NCBI GenBank assembly: GCA_045538195.1 | Contig: JAZSRA010000107.1 | Coordinates: 9,318 to 73,317, forward strand | Length of the DNA: 64,000 nucleotides | Origin: SVTX01 sp045538195 | Lineage (GTDB): Bacteria; Bacillota; Clostridia; Oscillospirales; CAG-272 | Reading direction: 5' to 3' | Shown: in pieces, positions 15,765-24,860 of the stretch | Layout: the number at the start of each line of letters is the position of its first letter | How positions within the stretch are numbered: position 1 is the stretch's first letter | Notes under the pieces: generated by a model | Database searches by the model: none | What the model saw: the letters and a program-made list of their open reading frames with translations, nothing else | Told to the model about the DNA's origin: nothing | Position numbers and translations under genes: made by a program

Positions 15765-17312
15765 TTAAAAAAGTTCGGTTGCGCACCTTTCGACATCGAG
15801 CATCCTCTTATAGTTTAGCATATAGGTCTTAAATCCTTCAATTACCGAAGCGTCGGGAGAAAGTGTATCTCCTCGAACTTTACCGAACACTCGGCTGTCA
15901 AGAAAATGATCGAGTGAGTCGTGCTTGCCATTTTCATACATATATGCCGTAAGCAGTGCCATTCCGTAAGGTCCGCCCTCGCCCGAGGTTTCAAGACACA
16001 CTATGTCAGTATTGCACGCCGCCGCTATATAGCGCTGTGCTACGTTCTTCGTTTTGAAAAGCCCTCCATGGCCGGTAAGACGATCTATCTCAACACGTTC
16101 TTTCTCGAAAATTTCCATTCCGATTGTAAGTGTTGCCATTGCACTGTATATCTGTGAACGCATAAGATTCGGGAGAGTGAAGGACGAGCCGGGTCTGCGA
16201 AGCAGCATGGGCACGCCACGCTCAAATCCCGTCAGCACCTCACCTGAAAGGTAATTACAAGCGATCACTCCGCCGCAGTTATCCTCACCGTTAAGTGACG
16301 CTTCGTAAAGCCTTGTATAAAGCTCGTCGTCAGACACTTCCTTACCAAACAGTGAAAGCGTTTCTTTGAAAACGGACACCCATTCATTTATCTCATTCGT
16401 GCAATTGTTGCAATGCACCATCGCAATCGGCTTTCCGTCAGGGGTTGTTACCATGTCGATCTGCTCGTAAAGATTAGAGAGCTGTTTCTCAAGCACTACC
16501 ATAGCAAAAATAGACGTTCCTGCCGAAATGTTACCCGTCTTATATGAGATCGAGTTGGTCGCCACCATCCCCGTTCCCGCATCCCCCTCGGGAGGTGCAA
16601 AAGGAGTTCCCTCGCTAAGCAAGCCTCCAAGACGGATTTCCCCCTCTTTTGTAAGCGTTCCGCCCAGGGCGCCTGCTACAAGTACCTTCGGAAAAACGTC
16701 CTCGGCTCGTCTTTTGAAGCCGTGAGCAGCGAATTTTTCGTTAAGTTTTGCGAGCATTTCTGCGTTATATTCGAGCTTTTTCGAATCGATAGGGAATATT
16801 CCCGATGCCTCACCGATGCCGACTGCGTTGACACCGGTGAGCATGTAATGGACATAGCCCGCGAGCGTTGTTATGTGTGCAACACGTGATATGTGCTCCT
16901 CTCCACGCAGTATAGCTTCATAAAGATGAGCTGACGACCACCTCTGCGGAACGTTGAATTGGAACAGCTCGGTGAGTTCCTTTGCGCTTCTTGCCGTCAT
17001 CGTATTTTGCCACGTGCGGAACGGAGTAAGAAGGTTCCAATCCTCGTCAAAGGCAAGATAGCCGTGCATCATACCCGAGATACCGACTGCCTCGACACTG
17101 TCAAGCCCTTCCATTTGGGAAAGCACGCATTTTAGCCCGCGCCATGCGTCGTCAAGATCGTAAGTCCATACGCCGTCGCGCAGCTCACTCTTCCAAGAAA
17201 AGCTTTTGCTTGACAAGGGTGTCAGCGATTCGGCGTCGACGGTTACCCCTTTTATTCTCGTTGAGCCAAGCTCGATTCCAAGATAAGATTTATTCATAGC
17301 GTTTTCCATCAT
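15765..17312 (-). CDS. FGGY-family carbohydrate kinase (probable L-fuculokinase role)
   Basis: This 515-residue sugar kinase has the FGGY fold. The N-terminal phosphate motif YLGIELGSTRIKGV is followed by the catalytic-base region GISGMMHGYLAFD. The C-terminal nucleotide-binding segments include RLTGHGGLFKTKNVAQRYIA and TSGEGGPYGMALL. The start overlaps the fucI stop (ATGATGG), so the pair is coupled; an ATG 15 bases downstream is an alternative start. Pairing with L-fucose isomerase suggests phosphorylation of L-fuculose, but the sequence could also fit related ketoses such as ribulose or xylulose. No fuculose-phosphate aldolase gene lies in the window. Confidence 0.85.
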   Translation of the reverse strand: MMENAMNKSYLGIELGSTRIKGVTVDAESLTPLSSKSFSWKSELRDGVWTYDLDDAWRGLKCVLSQMEGLDSVEAVGISGMMHGYLAFDEDWNLLTPFRTWQNTMTARSAKELTELFQFNVPQRWSSAHLYEAILRGEEHISRVAHITTLAGYVHYMLTGVNAVGIGEASGIFPIDSKKLEYNAEMLAKLNEKFAAHGFKRRAEDVFPKVLVAGALGGTLTKEGEIRLGGLLSEGTPFAPPEGDAGTGMVATNSISYKTGNISAGTSIFAMVVLEKQLSNLYEQIDMVTTPDGKPIAMVHCNNCTNEINEWVSVFKETLSLFGKEVSDDELYTRLYEASLNGEDNCGGVIACNYLSGEVLTGFERGVPMLLRRPGSSFTLPNLMRSQIYSAMATLTIGMEIFEKERVEIDRLTGHGGLFKTKNVAQRYIAAACNTDIVCLETSGEGGPYGMALLTAYMYENGKHDSLDHFLDSRVFGKVRGDTLSPDASVIEGFKTYMLNYKRMLDVERCATELF

Positions 17313-19111
17313 TTTTTATACATAGGGCCGTAAGCTGCACACGCTCTGTAATCCTGCGCTTCCTTATCCATGCCGAAGGCGTTCCAAGCGGCAGGTCGGA
17401 AGATCTTTTCCTCAGGCACGTTATGCATACATACGGGAATGCGGAGAATAGAGCAAAGCGTGATAACATCCGCACCGATGTGCCCATAAGAGATCGCTCC
17501 GTGATTTGCGCCCCAATTTGCCATCACCTCGTAAGCAGTTTTAAAAGGACTGCCGTCTTTTCCGTCGCATCTGGGGGCAAACCAGGTGCACGGCCAAGTG
17601 TAGTCGGTGCGCTTCCAAAGTGTATCGGAAACCTCCTCGGGAAGATGCACGGTCCAGCCCTCCGCAAGCTGCAGAACAGGTCCAAGCCCCTTTACAAGAT
17701 TGAGTCTTATCATAGTAACGGGCATTTCAGCCTTCGTTTCGAAGCGGGAGGAGTAACCGCCGCCCCGAAAATATCCGTTATCAGCGGCATTCCACGTTGT
17801 GCTTGCCATTATGGCATCGATGTCCGCTTCCGTTATATCGTACCATGGCTTCATAAGGGCATTTCCGCTTTCATCCTTTGCCTCTCCGGTTGCATCAAGA
17901 CAACAAGCACCGGAGTTTATAAGATGGATGATACCGTCAGAGCTCTTTGCAATGCCATCAATCTCATATCCCGTAACTCTCTTGATTGAGTCGCTTGACC
18001 AATAGGTACGGACGTCAGCGAACATCTGCGCACGGTTTGTAAGAAGCTTCATAAAGAGCATACCGATGCCGTTGAGAACATCGTTCTCGGTTGCGAGTAT
18101 GTAGGGCTCACGTGCGCCCTCCCAGTCGAACGAGGTGTTGAGAATTGCCTCTGCAAAGTCAGCGTTCGGATAGAAGTCGGTCCACTGTCTTTGACCTTGG
18201 AATCCTGCGGCAATGGCGTTGTGACCTACTGCCTCCTCCTCGCGTCCCTCGGGAAGATTATCGTTGCCACACATCAGATCCTTTATGATGACTGCCATTT
18301 TGACAACGAACTCAAACTGCTCTTCCTTTTCCTTGTCGCTCTTGCGAACAAAATCGGGGTTTTTGTCAAATCCTATTATGCATTTTTCCTTTGCCCAAGC
18401 AAGCGCTTTTTGATATTCCGCTTCATCATAGATGCCCTCGGACATTCGACGAATGATCTCAACCTCATCAACACTCTCCACCCGGAGTCCAAGATAAGAT
18501 TCAAGAAAATCTGAATCCAGGATAGAGCCGCCGATGCCCATACAGATAGATCCAATTTGAAGGTAGGATTTTCCTCTCATAGTGGCCGCGGCGATGGCAG
18601 CGTGGGCAAAGCGAAGCAGCTTTTCCTTTATATCCTCACCAATGCTCGTACCGTCTGCATCGACCACGTCATGTCCGTAAATGCCGAACGCCGGCAACCC
18701 TTTTTGCGCGTGTGTTGCAAGGACGGATGCCAGATATACTGCGCCGGGACGCTCCGTAGCATTCAGCCCCCACACTGCCTTTATGGTTGTAGGATCCATA
18801 TCCATCGTTTCCGAGCCATAGCACCAACAGGGCGTAACGGTAAGGGTAACCGAAACTCCCGCTTTCCTGAACTTTTCCTCGCACGCAGTGGCTTCCGCAA
18901 CACCACCTATGGTCGTGTCGGCGATGACAACCCTTACGGGTGTGCCGTCCGAATATTTAAGATTCTGCTCAAAAAGCTTTTTGGCGGTATGCGCCATGCC
19001 CATTGTCTGTTCTTCAAGTCCCTCGCGAACCTTCAATGGACCTCTGCGTCCGTCAATGACAGGTCTGATTCCAATTGCGGGATAGCCGCCGATTAGTCTT
19101 GGCCTTTGCAT
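17309..19111 (-). CDS. fucI: L-fucose isomerase
   Basis: This 600-residue enzyme has the normal family length (about 590). It converts L-fucose to L-fuculose (and often D-arabinose to D-ribulose) with a bound metal ion. Family signatures are the start RPRLIGGYPAIGIRPVIDGR, the metal-ligand segments LATENDVLNG and FADVRTYWS, and the C-terminal WGANHGAISYGHIGAD with the ligand histidine. The ATG at 19111 follows TAAGGAGGATT. It is the first gene of a two-gene operon with the kinase, divergent from an AraC regulator. Fucose is a host-mucin sugar, consistent with a gut habitat. Confidence 0.96.
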   Translation of the reverse strand: MQRPRLIGGYPAIGIRPVIDGRRGPLKVREGLEEQTMGMAHTAKKLFEQNLKYSDGTPVRVVIADTTIGGVAEATACEEKFRKAGVSVTLTVTPCWCYGSETMDMDPTTIKAVWGLNATERPGAVYLASVLATHAQKGLPAFGIYGHDVVDADGTSIGEDIKEKLLRFAHAAIAAATMRGKSYLQIGSICMGIGGSILDSDFLESYLGLRVESVDEVEIIRRMSEGIYDEAEYQKALAWAKEKCIIGFDKNPDFVRKSDKEKEEQFEFVVKMAVIIKDLMCGNDNLPEGREEEAVGHNAIAAGFQGQRQWTDFYPNADFAEAILNTSFDWEGAREPYILATENDVLNGIGMLFMKLLTNRAQMFADVRTYWSSDSIKRVTGYEIDGIAKSSDGIIHLINSGACCLDATGEAKDESGNALMKPWYDITEADIDAIMASTTWNAADNGYFRGGGYSSRFETKAEMPVTMIRLNLVKGLGPVLQLAEGWTVHLPEEVSDTLWKRTDYTWPCTWFAPRCDGKDGSPFKTAYEVMANWGANHGAISYGHIGADVITLCSILRIPVCMHNVPEEKIFRPAAWNAFGMDKEAQDYRACAAYGPMYKK

Positions 19112-19134
19112 AATAATCCTCCTTAAATTTATTG

Positions 19135-19185
19135 ATTATACTTGTATTATAGTGCAAAATCTGATATAATACTTGTATAATATGC
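19135..19185. promoter_or_regulatory. Direct repeats in the fucI-araC intergenic region (candidate operators)
   Basis: A roughly 20-base motif around ATACTTGTAT(T/A)ATA occurs at 19135-19155 and 19166-19185, exactly 31 bases apart (three turns). The copies have the same orientation, as expected for AraC-type activators. They overlap both divergent promoters. The minus-strand fucI promoter has TATAAT boxes (19147-19152 or 19135-19140) but no good -35, suggesting activator dependence. Confidence 0.5.
19142..19170 (+). promoter_or_regulatory. Promoter of the AraC-family gene
   Basis: TTGTAT (19142-19147), 17 bases, TATAAT (19165-19170). It overlaps the direct repeats, so self-regulation is plausible. 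Confidence 0.6.
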
Positions 19186-19223
19186 GCTTTAATGTGTAAC
19201 GATCTTCGCTTTTTGGAGGTAAA

Positions 19224-20075
19224 ATGCAATATTCTGATCTGATTGAAAAAAAACACCACGGAACACCGTATTTCCCCGTCGAATACTATTATATATATAA
19301 AGCTCACCCACGGTATATTATGTCATTGCACTGGCACAAGGAATTTGAGATCGTCAAGGTGATAAGCGGGAAGCTGACGGTTTATCTCAATCATACACCG
19401 TACGAAATGGAGGCGGGAGATTGCCTTTTTATTGAGGGCGGTTGCTTGCAAAGAGGATATCCCGATCACTGTGTCTATGAGTGTCTTGTATTTGACACTG
19501 TTATGTTGGACGGAAAAATCGGTAACTGCGCGGAGGGGCGCTTTTTTGAGTGGAAAGGTAAGGACATCAAATATAAAAATTTTATAGATCCGAAAAATAC
19601 GCAAATTCTTTCCACGGTAGACGAGCTGTTGAGGTCAACCAAAGAGGCAAAGCCGTTTTACGAGCTGGAAACGATCGGCTTGTTCTATCAGTTGTTTTAT
19701 CATCTTTATGTATCGGGGCATATCGTCAAAAGTCAGAATTCTGCGTCAGAGAAAGGCATTCATACCGTTATTACCCTGCTGGAATGGATAGAGCTTCATT
19801 ATTCGGAACGTATCACGCTTGCCGAAATATCTCATGTGATGGGACTCAGCGAAAAGTATATTTGCCGTATCTTCAAGGAATACACCGCAAAGACGGTCAT
19901 AGATTACGTAAACGAGAGCCGCATTGAGAAGGCGTGCGCAAGGATAGGAGTAAACAGTATTACCCAAACTGCGTTCGACTGCGGATTTAACGATCTTAGC
20001 TATTTTTGCAAAATTTTCAAAAAGTATAAGGGGATGTCACCGAGTGAATATAAAAAACAAATCTTACGAAAATGA
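19224..20075 (+). CDS. AraC-family transcriptional regulator (probable fucose-operon regulator)
   Basis: This 283-residue protein has an N-terminal cupin-type sugar-sensing domain (about 15-95, with SLHWHKEFEIVKV and EAGDCLFIEGG). A C-terminal AraC double helix-turn-helix follows (about 180-280, ITLAEISHVMGLSEKYICRIF and ITQTAFDCGFNDLSYFCKIF). The start follows TTTGGAGG. It is divergent from fucI with 112 bases between the starts, so it most likely controls that operon in response to fucose or a derivative. This is inference from position. Confidence 0.9.
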   Translation: MQYSDLIEKKHHGTPYFPVEYYYIYKAHPRYIMSLHWHKEFEIVKVISGKLTVYLNHTPYEMEAGDCLFIEGGCLQRGYPDHCVYECLVFDTVMLDGKIGNCAEGRFFEWKGKDIKYKNFIDPKNTQILSTVDELLRSTKEAKPFYELETIGLFYQLFYHLYVSGHIVKSQNSASEKGIHTVITLLEWIELHYSERITLAEISHVMGLSEKYICRIFKEYTAKTVIDYVNESRIEKACARIGVNSITQTAFDCGFNDLSYFCKIFKKYKGMSPSEYKKQILRK

Positions 20076-20325
20076 AAATCATGTTTCATTTTTTCTCTCC
20101 TTTCTTGAAAATAAAAAAGAAGACTGCAGAGAATATTTCTACAGTCCTCGATTCATACACAAAGTGTTTACAAATATTTTTTGAAATAAACGAAAAAAGG
20201 AGAGTCTGTGCGACTGAAAAACGTACGAACTCCCTTTGCAAGGTCGATTATTTAAGTTCAAATCCCATCCACACGACGATTTCATTAATTGGCATCTACC
20301 AAATTTGCACTGTGAAAAATGAGTA

Positions 20326-20363
20326 CAAAAAGCCCAGAAGCTGCTTCGCCTCTGGGTTTTTCG
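20326..20363. terminator. Bidirectional terminator between araC gene and tRNA genes
   Basis: The stem CCCAGAAGC/GCCTCTGGG is flanked by AAAAAG and TTTTTCG. On the minus strand CTTTTTG follows it, making it the terminator of the tRNA unit. The preceding 20076-20325 interval holds no gene. It has a weak hairpin at 20123-20147 and a stray T-arm-like sequence. Confidence 0.8.
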
Positions 20364-20391
20364 TGTTGGCATCTATTTTGTCAACACAACA

Positions 20392-20469
<78 letters not shown>

Positions 20470-20555
20470 ATATTTAATTACGGCTTGGGGTCTCTCCCCC
20501 CCTCATTTCATAACCCTCCGGGTTATCGCTTCGCGCCGCTTTTTGCACCAACGGG

Positions 20556-20644
20556 TGGTGCCGGTGACCGGTCTCGAACCGGTACGATACTTTCGTATCA
20601 CGGGATTTTAAGTCCCGGGCGTCTGCCAATTCCGCCACACCGGC
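20556..20644 (-). tRNA. tRNA-Leu (TAA)
   Basis: An 89-base class II tRNA with encoded CCA, anticodon loop CTTAAAA, a long variable arm (GATACGAAAGTATC) and T-loop GGTTCGAGACC. It lies 86 bases upstream of the initiator tRNA and shares its promoter and terminator. Confidence 0.96.
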
Positions 20645-20670
20645 AACTTATATCTCCGTCCGTGCATATT

Positions 20671-20699
20671 ATTATATCACATATTGTCTCCATTGTCAA
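20671..20699 (-). promoter_or_regulatory. Promoter of the tRNA-Leu/tRNA-Met unit
   Basis: On the minus strand a full consensus TTGACA (20694-20699), 17 bases, TATAAT (20671-20676), 27 bases upstream of the tRNA-Leu 5' end. Confidence 0.85.
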
Positions 20700-20760
20700 C
20701 CCCTTTTTTGCAAAATATAAAAATATTTTTAATGTATTTTTCTCTCTTTTTTTATTTCAC

Positions 20761-20789
20761 TTGACATTCTTCCCCTTTAACTGTATAAT
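20761..20789 (+). promoter_or_regulatory. Promoter of the TraX-like gene
   Basis: Full consensus TTGACA (20761-20766), 17 bases, TATAAT (20784-20789), about 30 bases upstream of the start codon. Confidence 0.85.
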
Positions 20790-20819
20790 TATTACATCAA
20801 ATCATAAAAAGGAGACCAA

Positions 20820-21575
20820 ATGATACTTGATCGCTTTAAGTGCGGATTTTTAAGCAACAACACGCTGAAGATCATCGCAGCCGTCGCCATGGTATGCGAC
20901 CATACGGGAGTGCTGCTCTTTCCCCAAGTTACCGTTCTCAGGATAATAGGTCGCCTTTCCTTCCCCATCTTCGCTTATCTGATTGCCGAGGGTGCCAAGC
21001 ACACGCGAAACAAACTTCGCCATCTGATCGTTTTCGCTTCGTTTGCCGCGGTCATACAAGCGGTGTATTTTCTTGTTAATCCCAGCCTTGAAATGAGCGT
21101 TATGGTCACTTTTACCCTTTCGTTGCTTATGATATACGCTCTTGACGCACTAAAAAACGTTTTTTTTGCTACAAAACCGTCAAAAAGACGGATCGCTCTC
21201 ACCACGTTTCTTTTTATAGGTTCTCTGGTGCTTGCGATACTGCTTGACCGCATTGTAGATCTTGATTACGGTCTTTCGGGTTGTATTCTCCCCCTGTTCC
21301 CTGCAATTTTTACTGCACCAAAATCCGAGGGAACGCCCTCAATATTCAAAAAAGCAGACACCAAGCTTTTACGCGTGGCGGCGACAGCTCTCGGCGTTCT
21401 TGCCCTCTCTATTGACTACGGAGGACTTCAATTTTTCTCGCTCCTTGCTATTCCGCTCCTGCTTCTCTATTCAGAAAAGCGAGGCAAACTGAATATGAAA
21501 TACTTCTTTTACATATTCTATCCACTGCACTTGGTTTTGCTGTACCTCATAGCAATTCTCATGAGATACCTATAA
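20820..21575 (+). CDS. TraX-family membrane protein
   Basis: This 251-residue protein has about eight membrane helices. The N-terminal segment NTLKIIAAVAMVCDHTG and the following IGRLSFPIFAYLIAEG are the TraX signature; TraX of F plasmid acetylates pilin. In Clostridia such chromosomal copies are common and may modify surface polymers; the substrate is unknown. The start follows AAAAGGAG and a consensus promoter. It stands alone, with no conjugation genes near. Confidence 0.85.
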   Translation: MILDRFKCGFLSNNTLKIIAAVAMVCDHTGVLLFPQVTVLRIIGRLSFPIFAYLIAEGAKHTRNKLRHLIVFASFAAVIQAVYFLVNPSLEMSVMVTFTLSLLMIYALDALKNVFFATKPSKRRIALTTFLFIGSLVLAILLDRIVDLDYGLSGCILPLFPAIFTAPKSEGTPSIFKKADTKLLRVAATALGVLALSIDYGGLQFFSLLAIPLLLLYSEKRGKLNMKYFFYIFYPLHLVLLYLIAILMRYL

Positions 21576-21586
21576 CAGTGCAAAGA

Positions 21587-21624
21587 TTCCCCCATAAAAC
21601 GGTCATTCGCGTTTTATGGGGGAT
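21587..21624. terminator. Hairpin terminator between traX-like gene and GH20 gene
   Basis: The stem TTCCCCCATAAAAC / GTTTTATGGGGGAT (13-14 bp) lies between two converging genes. Its T-tract is weak on both sides; it probably serves both. Confidence 0.6.
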
Positions 21625-21646
21625 TTATTATCTTATTAATGACGTA

Positions 21647-23254
21647 TTACAGCACGTTTGCACTCATACTGGGAAGTGCTTCAACGAACACCCAGCTCTG
21701 CTCCTTATCCTTATAAGCGAGAAGTTCCTGATCAAGGGGTTCAATACGATCGACCTTACCGTCGCAGTATTCAAGAATATACTGACGAACCGTCTGCATA
21801 CGGCGAATAACACCACCTATACGAAGGTCAAGCGCCTCAAGTCCCGAGAACTTGTTCTCCTTCTTCCACTGAATAGCGTGCGCCTTGCCGTAAGCGTCTA
21901 TACGCTTAACGACCTCTACGTAATCCTCGTTTGCAAGACGGCGAAGCTCTTCCTTGTCGCCTGCCTCGTAAGCGCGGCGGGTTTTAAGACCAAGCTCGTA
22001 CTTTATCTCCATAGCGTCGCAAAGTCTTGCGGCGGTCTCGTAAACGTAGCCGTACTTTCTCGACTTCTTCGCAAGCGCGTGCATATCCTTAGCTACCTCG
22101 GCAAACTGATAGGATGCGCCAGGCTTGACGGTCCAGTCCATAAAATCGTTGATAGTATCCGCGTAAAGCATATACTTCGAAGGGTTACGGGAGTGTGTAA
22201 CGTTTCTCTCGTTGCCCGCGATGTAGTTACCGAAGTCGATGCGGCTGCACTCGTCGTAATCAAGGCCAACTATTCTCTTGAACTTTGCCTTGATAGCTGC
22301 CTCGTCGGTATTTCCCTTTGCGTACTCGGCAATGTAGCAGAGTGAGGGCAGAACCGAATAGTAGGAGCATTCGCCTCCGTTGTTGCTCCAAAGGGTCATA
22401 AATACGTTCTTTATCTTATTCTCACGGCAAGCGTCGATGGCAGATCTCATGGATTTGATAGTCCACTCGTTATCGGGGATAGTGCCGCACCAAGTCCATA
22501 CGCCACCTGCAAACCAGGTCTTGTTGGACATCTGTGCGTGCATCTCGAGCATATCGCTGAATTCCTGCTTTTTACAGTGATAGTAATCCCAGAAAACGGG
22601 AGTTATATTCTTGGGGAGCGCACTTCTGTAAGGCTCGGGAACCTCCTGCTTGGGAACTACGTAAACGCCGTTGTTCCAGCCGTAGAAAAGCATATCCGAC
22701 CAGATCATAGGCTCCATATAGCCGTACTTTGCTGCGATCTCGTTAACGCGAGCCAGATGCTTTTTCATTATATCGATCTTAGACTCATAGCCGTTCTTAT
22801 CAAGATAGTTGCCTCGGCCAAGCATGTGCGCCTCGTCCATACCGATGTGGATAAGGCGGGTCTTGAAGCACTTGGAAAGAGTCGCAAACATGTGGTCGAT
22901 AAGCTCGTAGACTCTCTCATCGCCTACCATAAGCTCCTGATCGTGGTCGAATGACACCTGTCCCCATCTCTTGTAAGTAGCAAGATGAGCGAGGGTCTGA
23001 ATACAAGGAATGACCTCAATTCCGATAGAAGTGCAGAACTCGTCAAGCTCCTTCATCTCGGCAATAGAATATTTGCTTCTCATGTAACCGAAATAAGGCT
23101 CGCCCTCAACCTCGTAGGTGTCCTCAGTATAGAGAAAAAGTGCGTTGTAACCCATCTTTCGAAGAAGCGGTAAAAATTTTTTCAATTCATCAACTGTTTT
23201 AACCGCGTTTCTGGACATATCAAGCATTACGCCAAAGGTTTTGAAATTTTTCAT
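21647..23254 (-). CDS. Glycoside hydrolase family 20 protein, copy A (beta-N-acetylhexosaminidase-like)
   Basis: This 535-residue protein has a GH20 TIM barrel without carbohydrate-binding modules. The family's catalytic Asp-Glu pair is in HIGMDEAHMLGRG (Asp 140, Glu 141). The N-terminus KTFGVMLDMSRNAV and GYNALFLYTEDTYEVEGEPY are close to copy B at 24955-26574. No signal peptide is present, so it acts in the cytoplasm on imported GlcNAc- or GalNAc-containing oligosaccharides. Substrate-assisted chemistry through the N-acetyl group is known for the family. It has its own promoter. The exact substrate is unknown. Confidence 0.88.
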   Translation of the reverse strand: MKNFKTFGVMLDMSRNAVKTVDELKKFLPLLRKMGYNALFLYTEDTYEVEGEPYFGYMRSKYSIAEMKELDEFCTSIGIEVIPCIQTLAHLATYKRWGQVSFDHDQELMVGDERVYELIDHMFATLSKCFKTRLIHIGMDEAHMLGRGNYLDKNGYESKIDIMKKHLARVNEIAAKYGYMEPMIWSDMLFYGWNNGVYVVPKQEVPEPYRSALPKNITPVFWDYYHCKKQEFSDMLEMHAQMSNKTWFAGGVWTWCGTIPDNEWTIKSMRSAIDACRENKIKNVFMTLWSNNGGECSYYSVLPSLCYIAEYAKGNTDEAAIKAKFKRIVGLDYDECSRIDFGNYIAGNERNVTHSRNPSKYMLYADTINDFMDWTVKPGASYQFAEVAKDMHALAKKSRKYGYVYETAARLCDAMEIKYELGLKTRRAYEAGDKEELRRLANEDYVEVVKRIDAYGKAHAIQWKKENKFSGLEALDLRIGGVIRRMQTVRQYILEYCDGKVDRIEPLDQELLAYKDKEQSWVFVEALPSMSANVL

Positions 23255-23336
23255 TTTTTCATCCTTTCAAATCAGATCAAATCTATGAAAACCAACGCTC
23301 CGCACAAAAACGAGCGCAAGGATATCATCAAATAAA

Positions 23337-23365
23337 ATTATAACACTATTCACACGCAAAGTCAA
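23337..23365 (-). promoter_or_regulatory. Promoter of GH20 copy A
   Basis: On the minus strand TTGACT (23360-23365), 17 bases, TATAAT (23337-23342). Confidence 0.75.
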
Positions 23366-23465
23366 TAACTTTTCCATAAAAATCCAGTAAAAAGTCCGAT
23401 TTTGATAATATCAAATCAAAACAGCTTTGCGCTAAGTGCTGTTCTGCCGCAACGCTAATACAGAA

Positions 23466-24860
23466 TTATACATTGAACCCGATATTTTTAATAAACGCTT
23501 CCTTGAACACGTCGCTTTGAGTCAGATCGCAATATTCCGCTTTTTCGGCAAGCTCATTTGGCTCTGCATCTCCAACGGCGTACTTCAGCGTCCCTCTAAC
23601 ACAAGAATCCTCGATCAAGACGCATCTGTCGGCAAGCTGACGCGGAATAAGCCCTACACCTCTCGCGTGGGGTATCGAGAGCTTTGCGGCAAAACCTCCC
23701 GAAATATAAAGCTTTTCGACTTTCTCCCACCCCGCGTCGGCAATATCAAGAAGTGCCTCGATAGCAGAATGGACGGCAGACTTCGCAAGCTGGAGCTGAC
23801 GGACGTCGGCAGGGCTTATATACACCTCATCAGCAAGATAAAACCTACCGTCAAGATACCCGCTTTCGTCTATCTCTCCCAATCGCAGAAGCTCGTATAT
23901 AGCGTCAATAAGTCCCGTAGCACACAATCCAACAGGGGGAGCGCCGTCCACAGTTTCGACAATTTTTTCTCCGCCAATCGTGCAAAATGAGCAGATAGCG
24001 CCCTCGGCGGCGCTCATTCCACACTCTATATTAGAACCCTCAAAGCAAGGTCCTGCCGCCGCCGCGGTGCAAAGTATCCGATCTTCGGAAAGCAGAACGA
24101 TCTCGGCATTTGTTCCGAGGTCTGCGAAAAGTGACCACTTCCCTTTTTTAGGCAAATCGACGCACGCAAGTCCCGCGATTATATCCGCACCAACGAATGC
24201 GTGAGCAGACGGAAGAACTATCAGATCTTCCACTCCTACAACGCCTACCGTTTTGGCGCGTACCTCTCTTTTCCCAAGAAATCTCGCCGTATAAGGGGCG
24301 TGACCCATAGAGGAACAATCCTCACCCAAAAACAGGTGGAGCATCGTGGCGTTGGCAGAGACGAACATACGCTGGGTCTTCCGCCCCATGCAGGAAAGCA
24401 TCTCGTTTATGCGAGCTATAAGCGGCGCTTGAAGCGTTCTTGCACCCAAACGGGAGCAAGCGTTTATTCGGGAGATCACGTCCGCGCCAAACACAGTCTG
24501 AGGATTAGTTGACGTAATTCTTCGCAGTATTTTTCCGTCATTTGAGCAAAGCGCCATTATCAGCGTGGTCGTTCCGATGTCAAGCACTGTAAAAAGCTCG
24601 TCCGATCTAAAAAATTCCGAGCTTTCGACGTCCTTGACCGAAAGACCGCTCTCGGTGGGAAGATATAGGTTAACGTCTCTGTCTATTTTGTATTGGCAGG
24701 TCAAAATCTCTTGCCCGTCAACAAGTGCTTTGCATTTTTTGCATACACCTCTGCCCGAGCATGGGTGAGGAGCAGAGATACCGTGGCGCATCAAAAGCTC
24801 GGAGAGCAACTCACCCTCCTCGGCTTTTAACGTCTTACCGCCTACGTTCACCTTATACAT
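23466..24860 (-). CDS. RACE protein: corrinoid-activating ferredoxin/ASKHA ATPase (DUF4445, RamA-like)
   Basis: This 464-residue protein begins with a 2Fe-2S ferredoxin domain with CSGRGVCKKC and a further Cys (Cys 34, 40, 43, 55). A large ATPase domain of the actin-like fold follows (LDIGTTTLIMAL, DLGTNAEIVL, EGSNIECGMSAAEGAI). RACE proteins use ATP and an electron from the iron-sulfur cluster to reduce inactive cobalt(II) corrinoid to cobalt(I) in methyltransferases. It is shorter than many RACE proteins (about 600) because the linker after the ferredoxin is short. It lies 94 bases after GH20 copy B and may be co-transcribed. No corrinoid protein or methyltransferase is in the window. Confidence 0.85.
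   Translation of the reverse strand: MYKVNVGGKTLKAEEGELLSELLMRHGISAPHPCSGRGVCKKCKALVDGQEILTCQYKIDRDVNLYLPTESGLSVKDVESSEFFRSDELFTVLDIGTTTLIMALCSNDGKILRRITSTNPQTVFGADVISRINACSRLGARTLQAPLIARINEMLSCMGRKTQRMFVSANATMLHLFLGEDCSSMGHAPYTARFLGKREVRAKTVGVVGVEDLIVLPSAHAFVGADIIAGLACVDLPKKGKWSLFADLGTNAEIVLLSEDRILCTAAAAGPCFEGSNIECGMSAAEGAICSFCTIGGEKIVETVDGAPPVGLCATGLIDAIYELLRLGEIDESGYLDGRFYLADEVYISPADVRQLQLAKSAVHSAIEALLDIADAGWEKVEKLYISGGFAAKLSIPHARGVGLIPRQLADRCVLIEDSCVRGTLKYAVGDAEPNELAEKAEYCDLTQSDVFKEAFIKNIGFNV

Noticed and set aside
20241..20275. A tRNA-like stretch with AGGTC and GTTCAAATCC on the plus strand
   Set aside because: Only a T-arm-like piece is present; no D-arm, anticodon arm or acceptor stem can be formed. 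Kept as a possible scar, not as a tRNA.
20820..21575. TraX as evidence for a conjugative element
   Set aside because: The gene stands alone with its own consensus promoter; chromosomal TraX-like genes are common in Clostridia.
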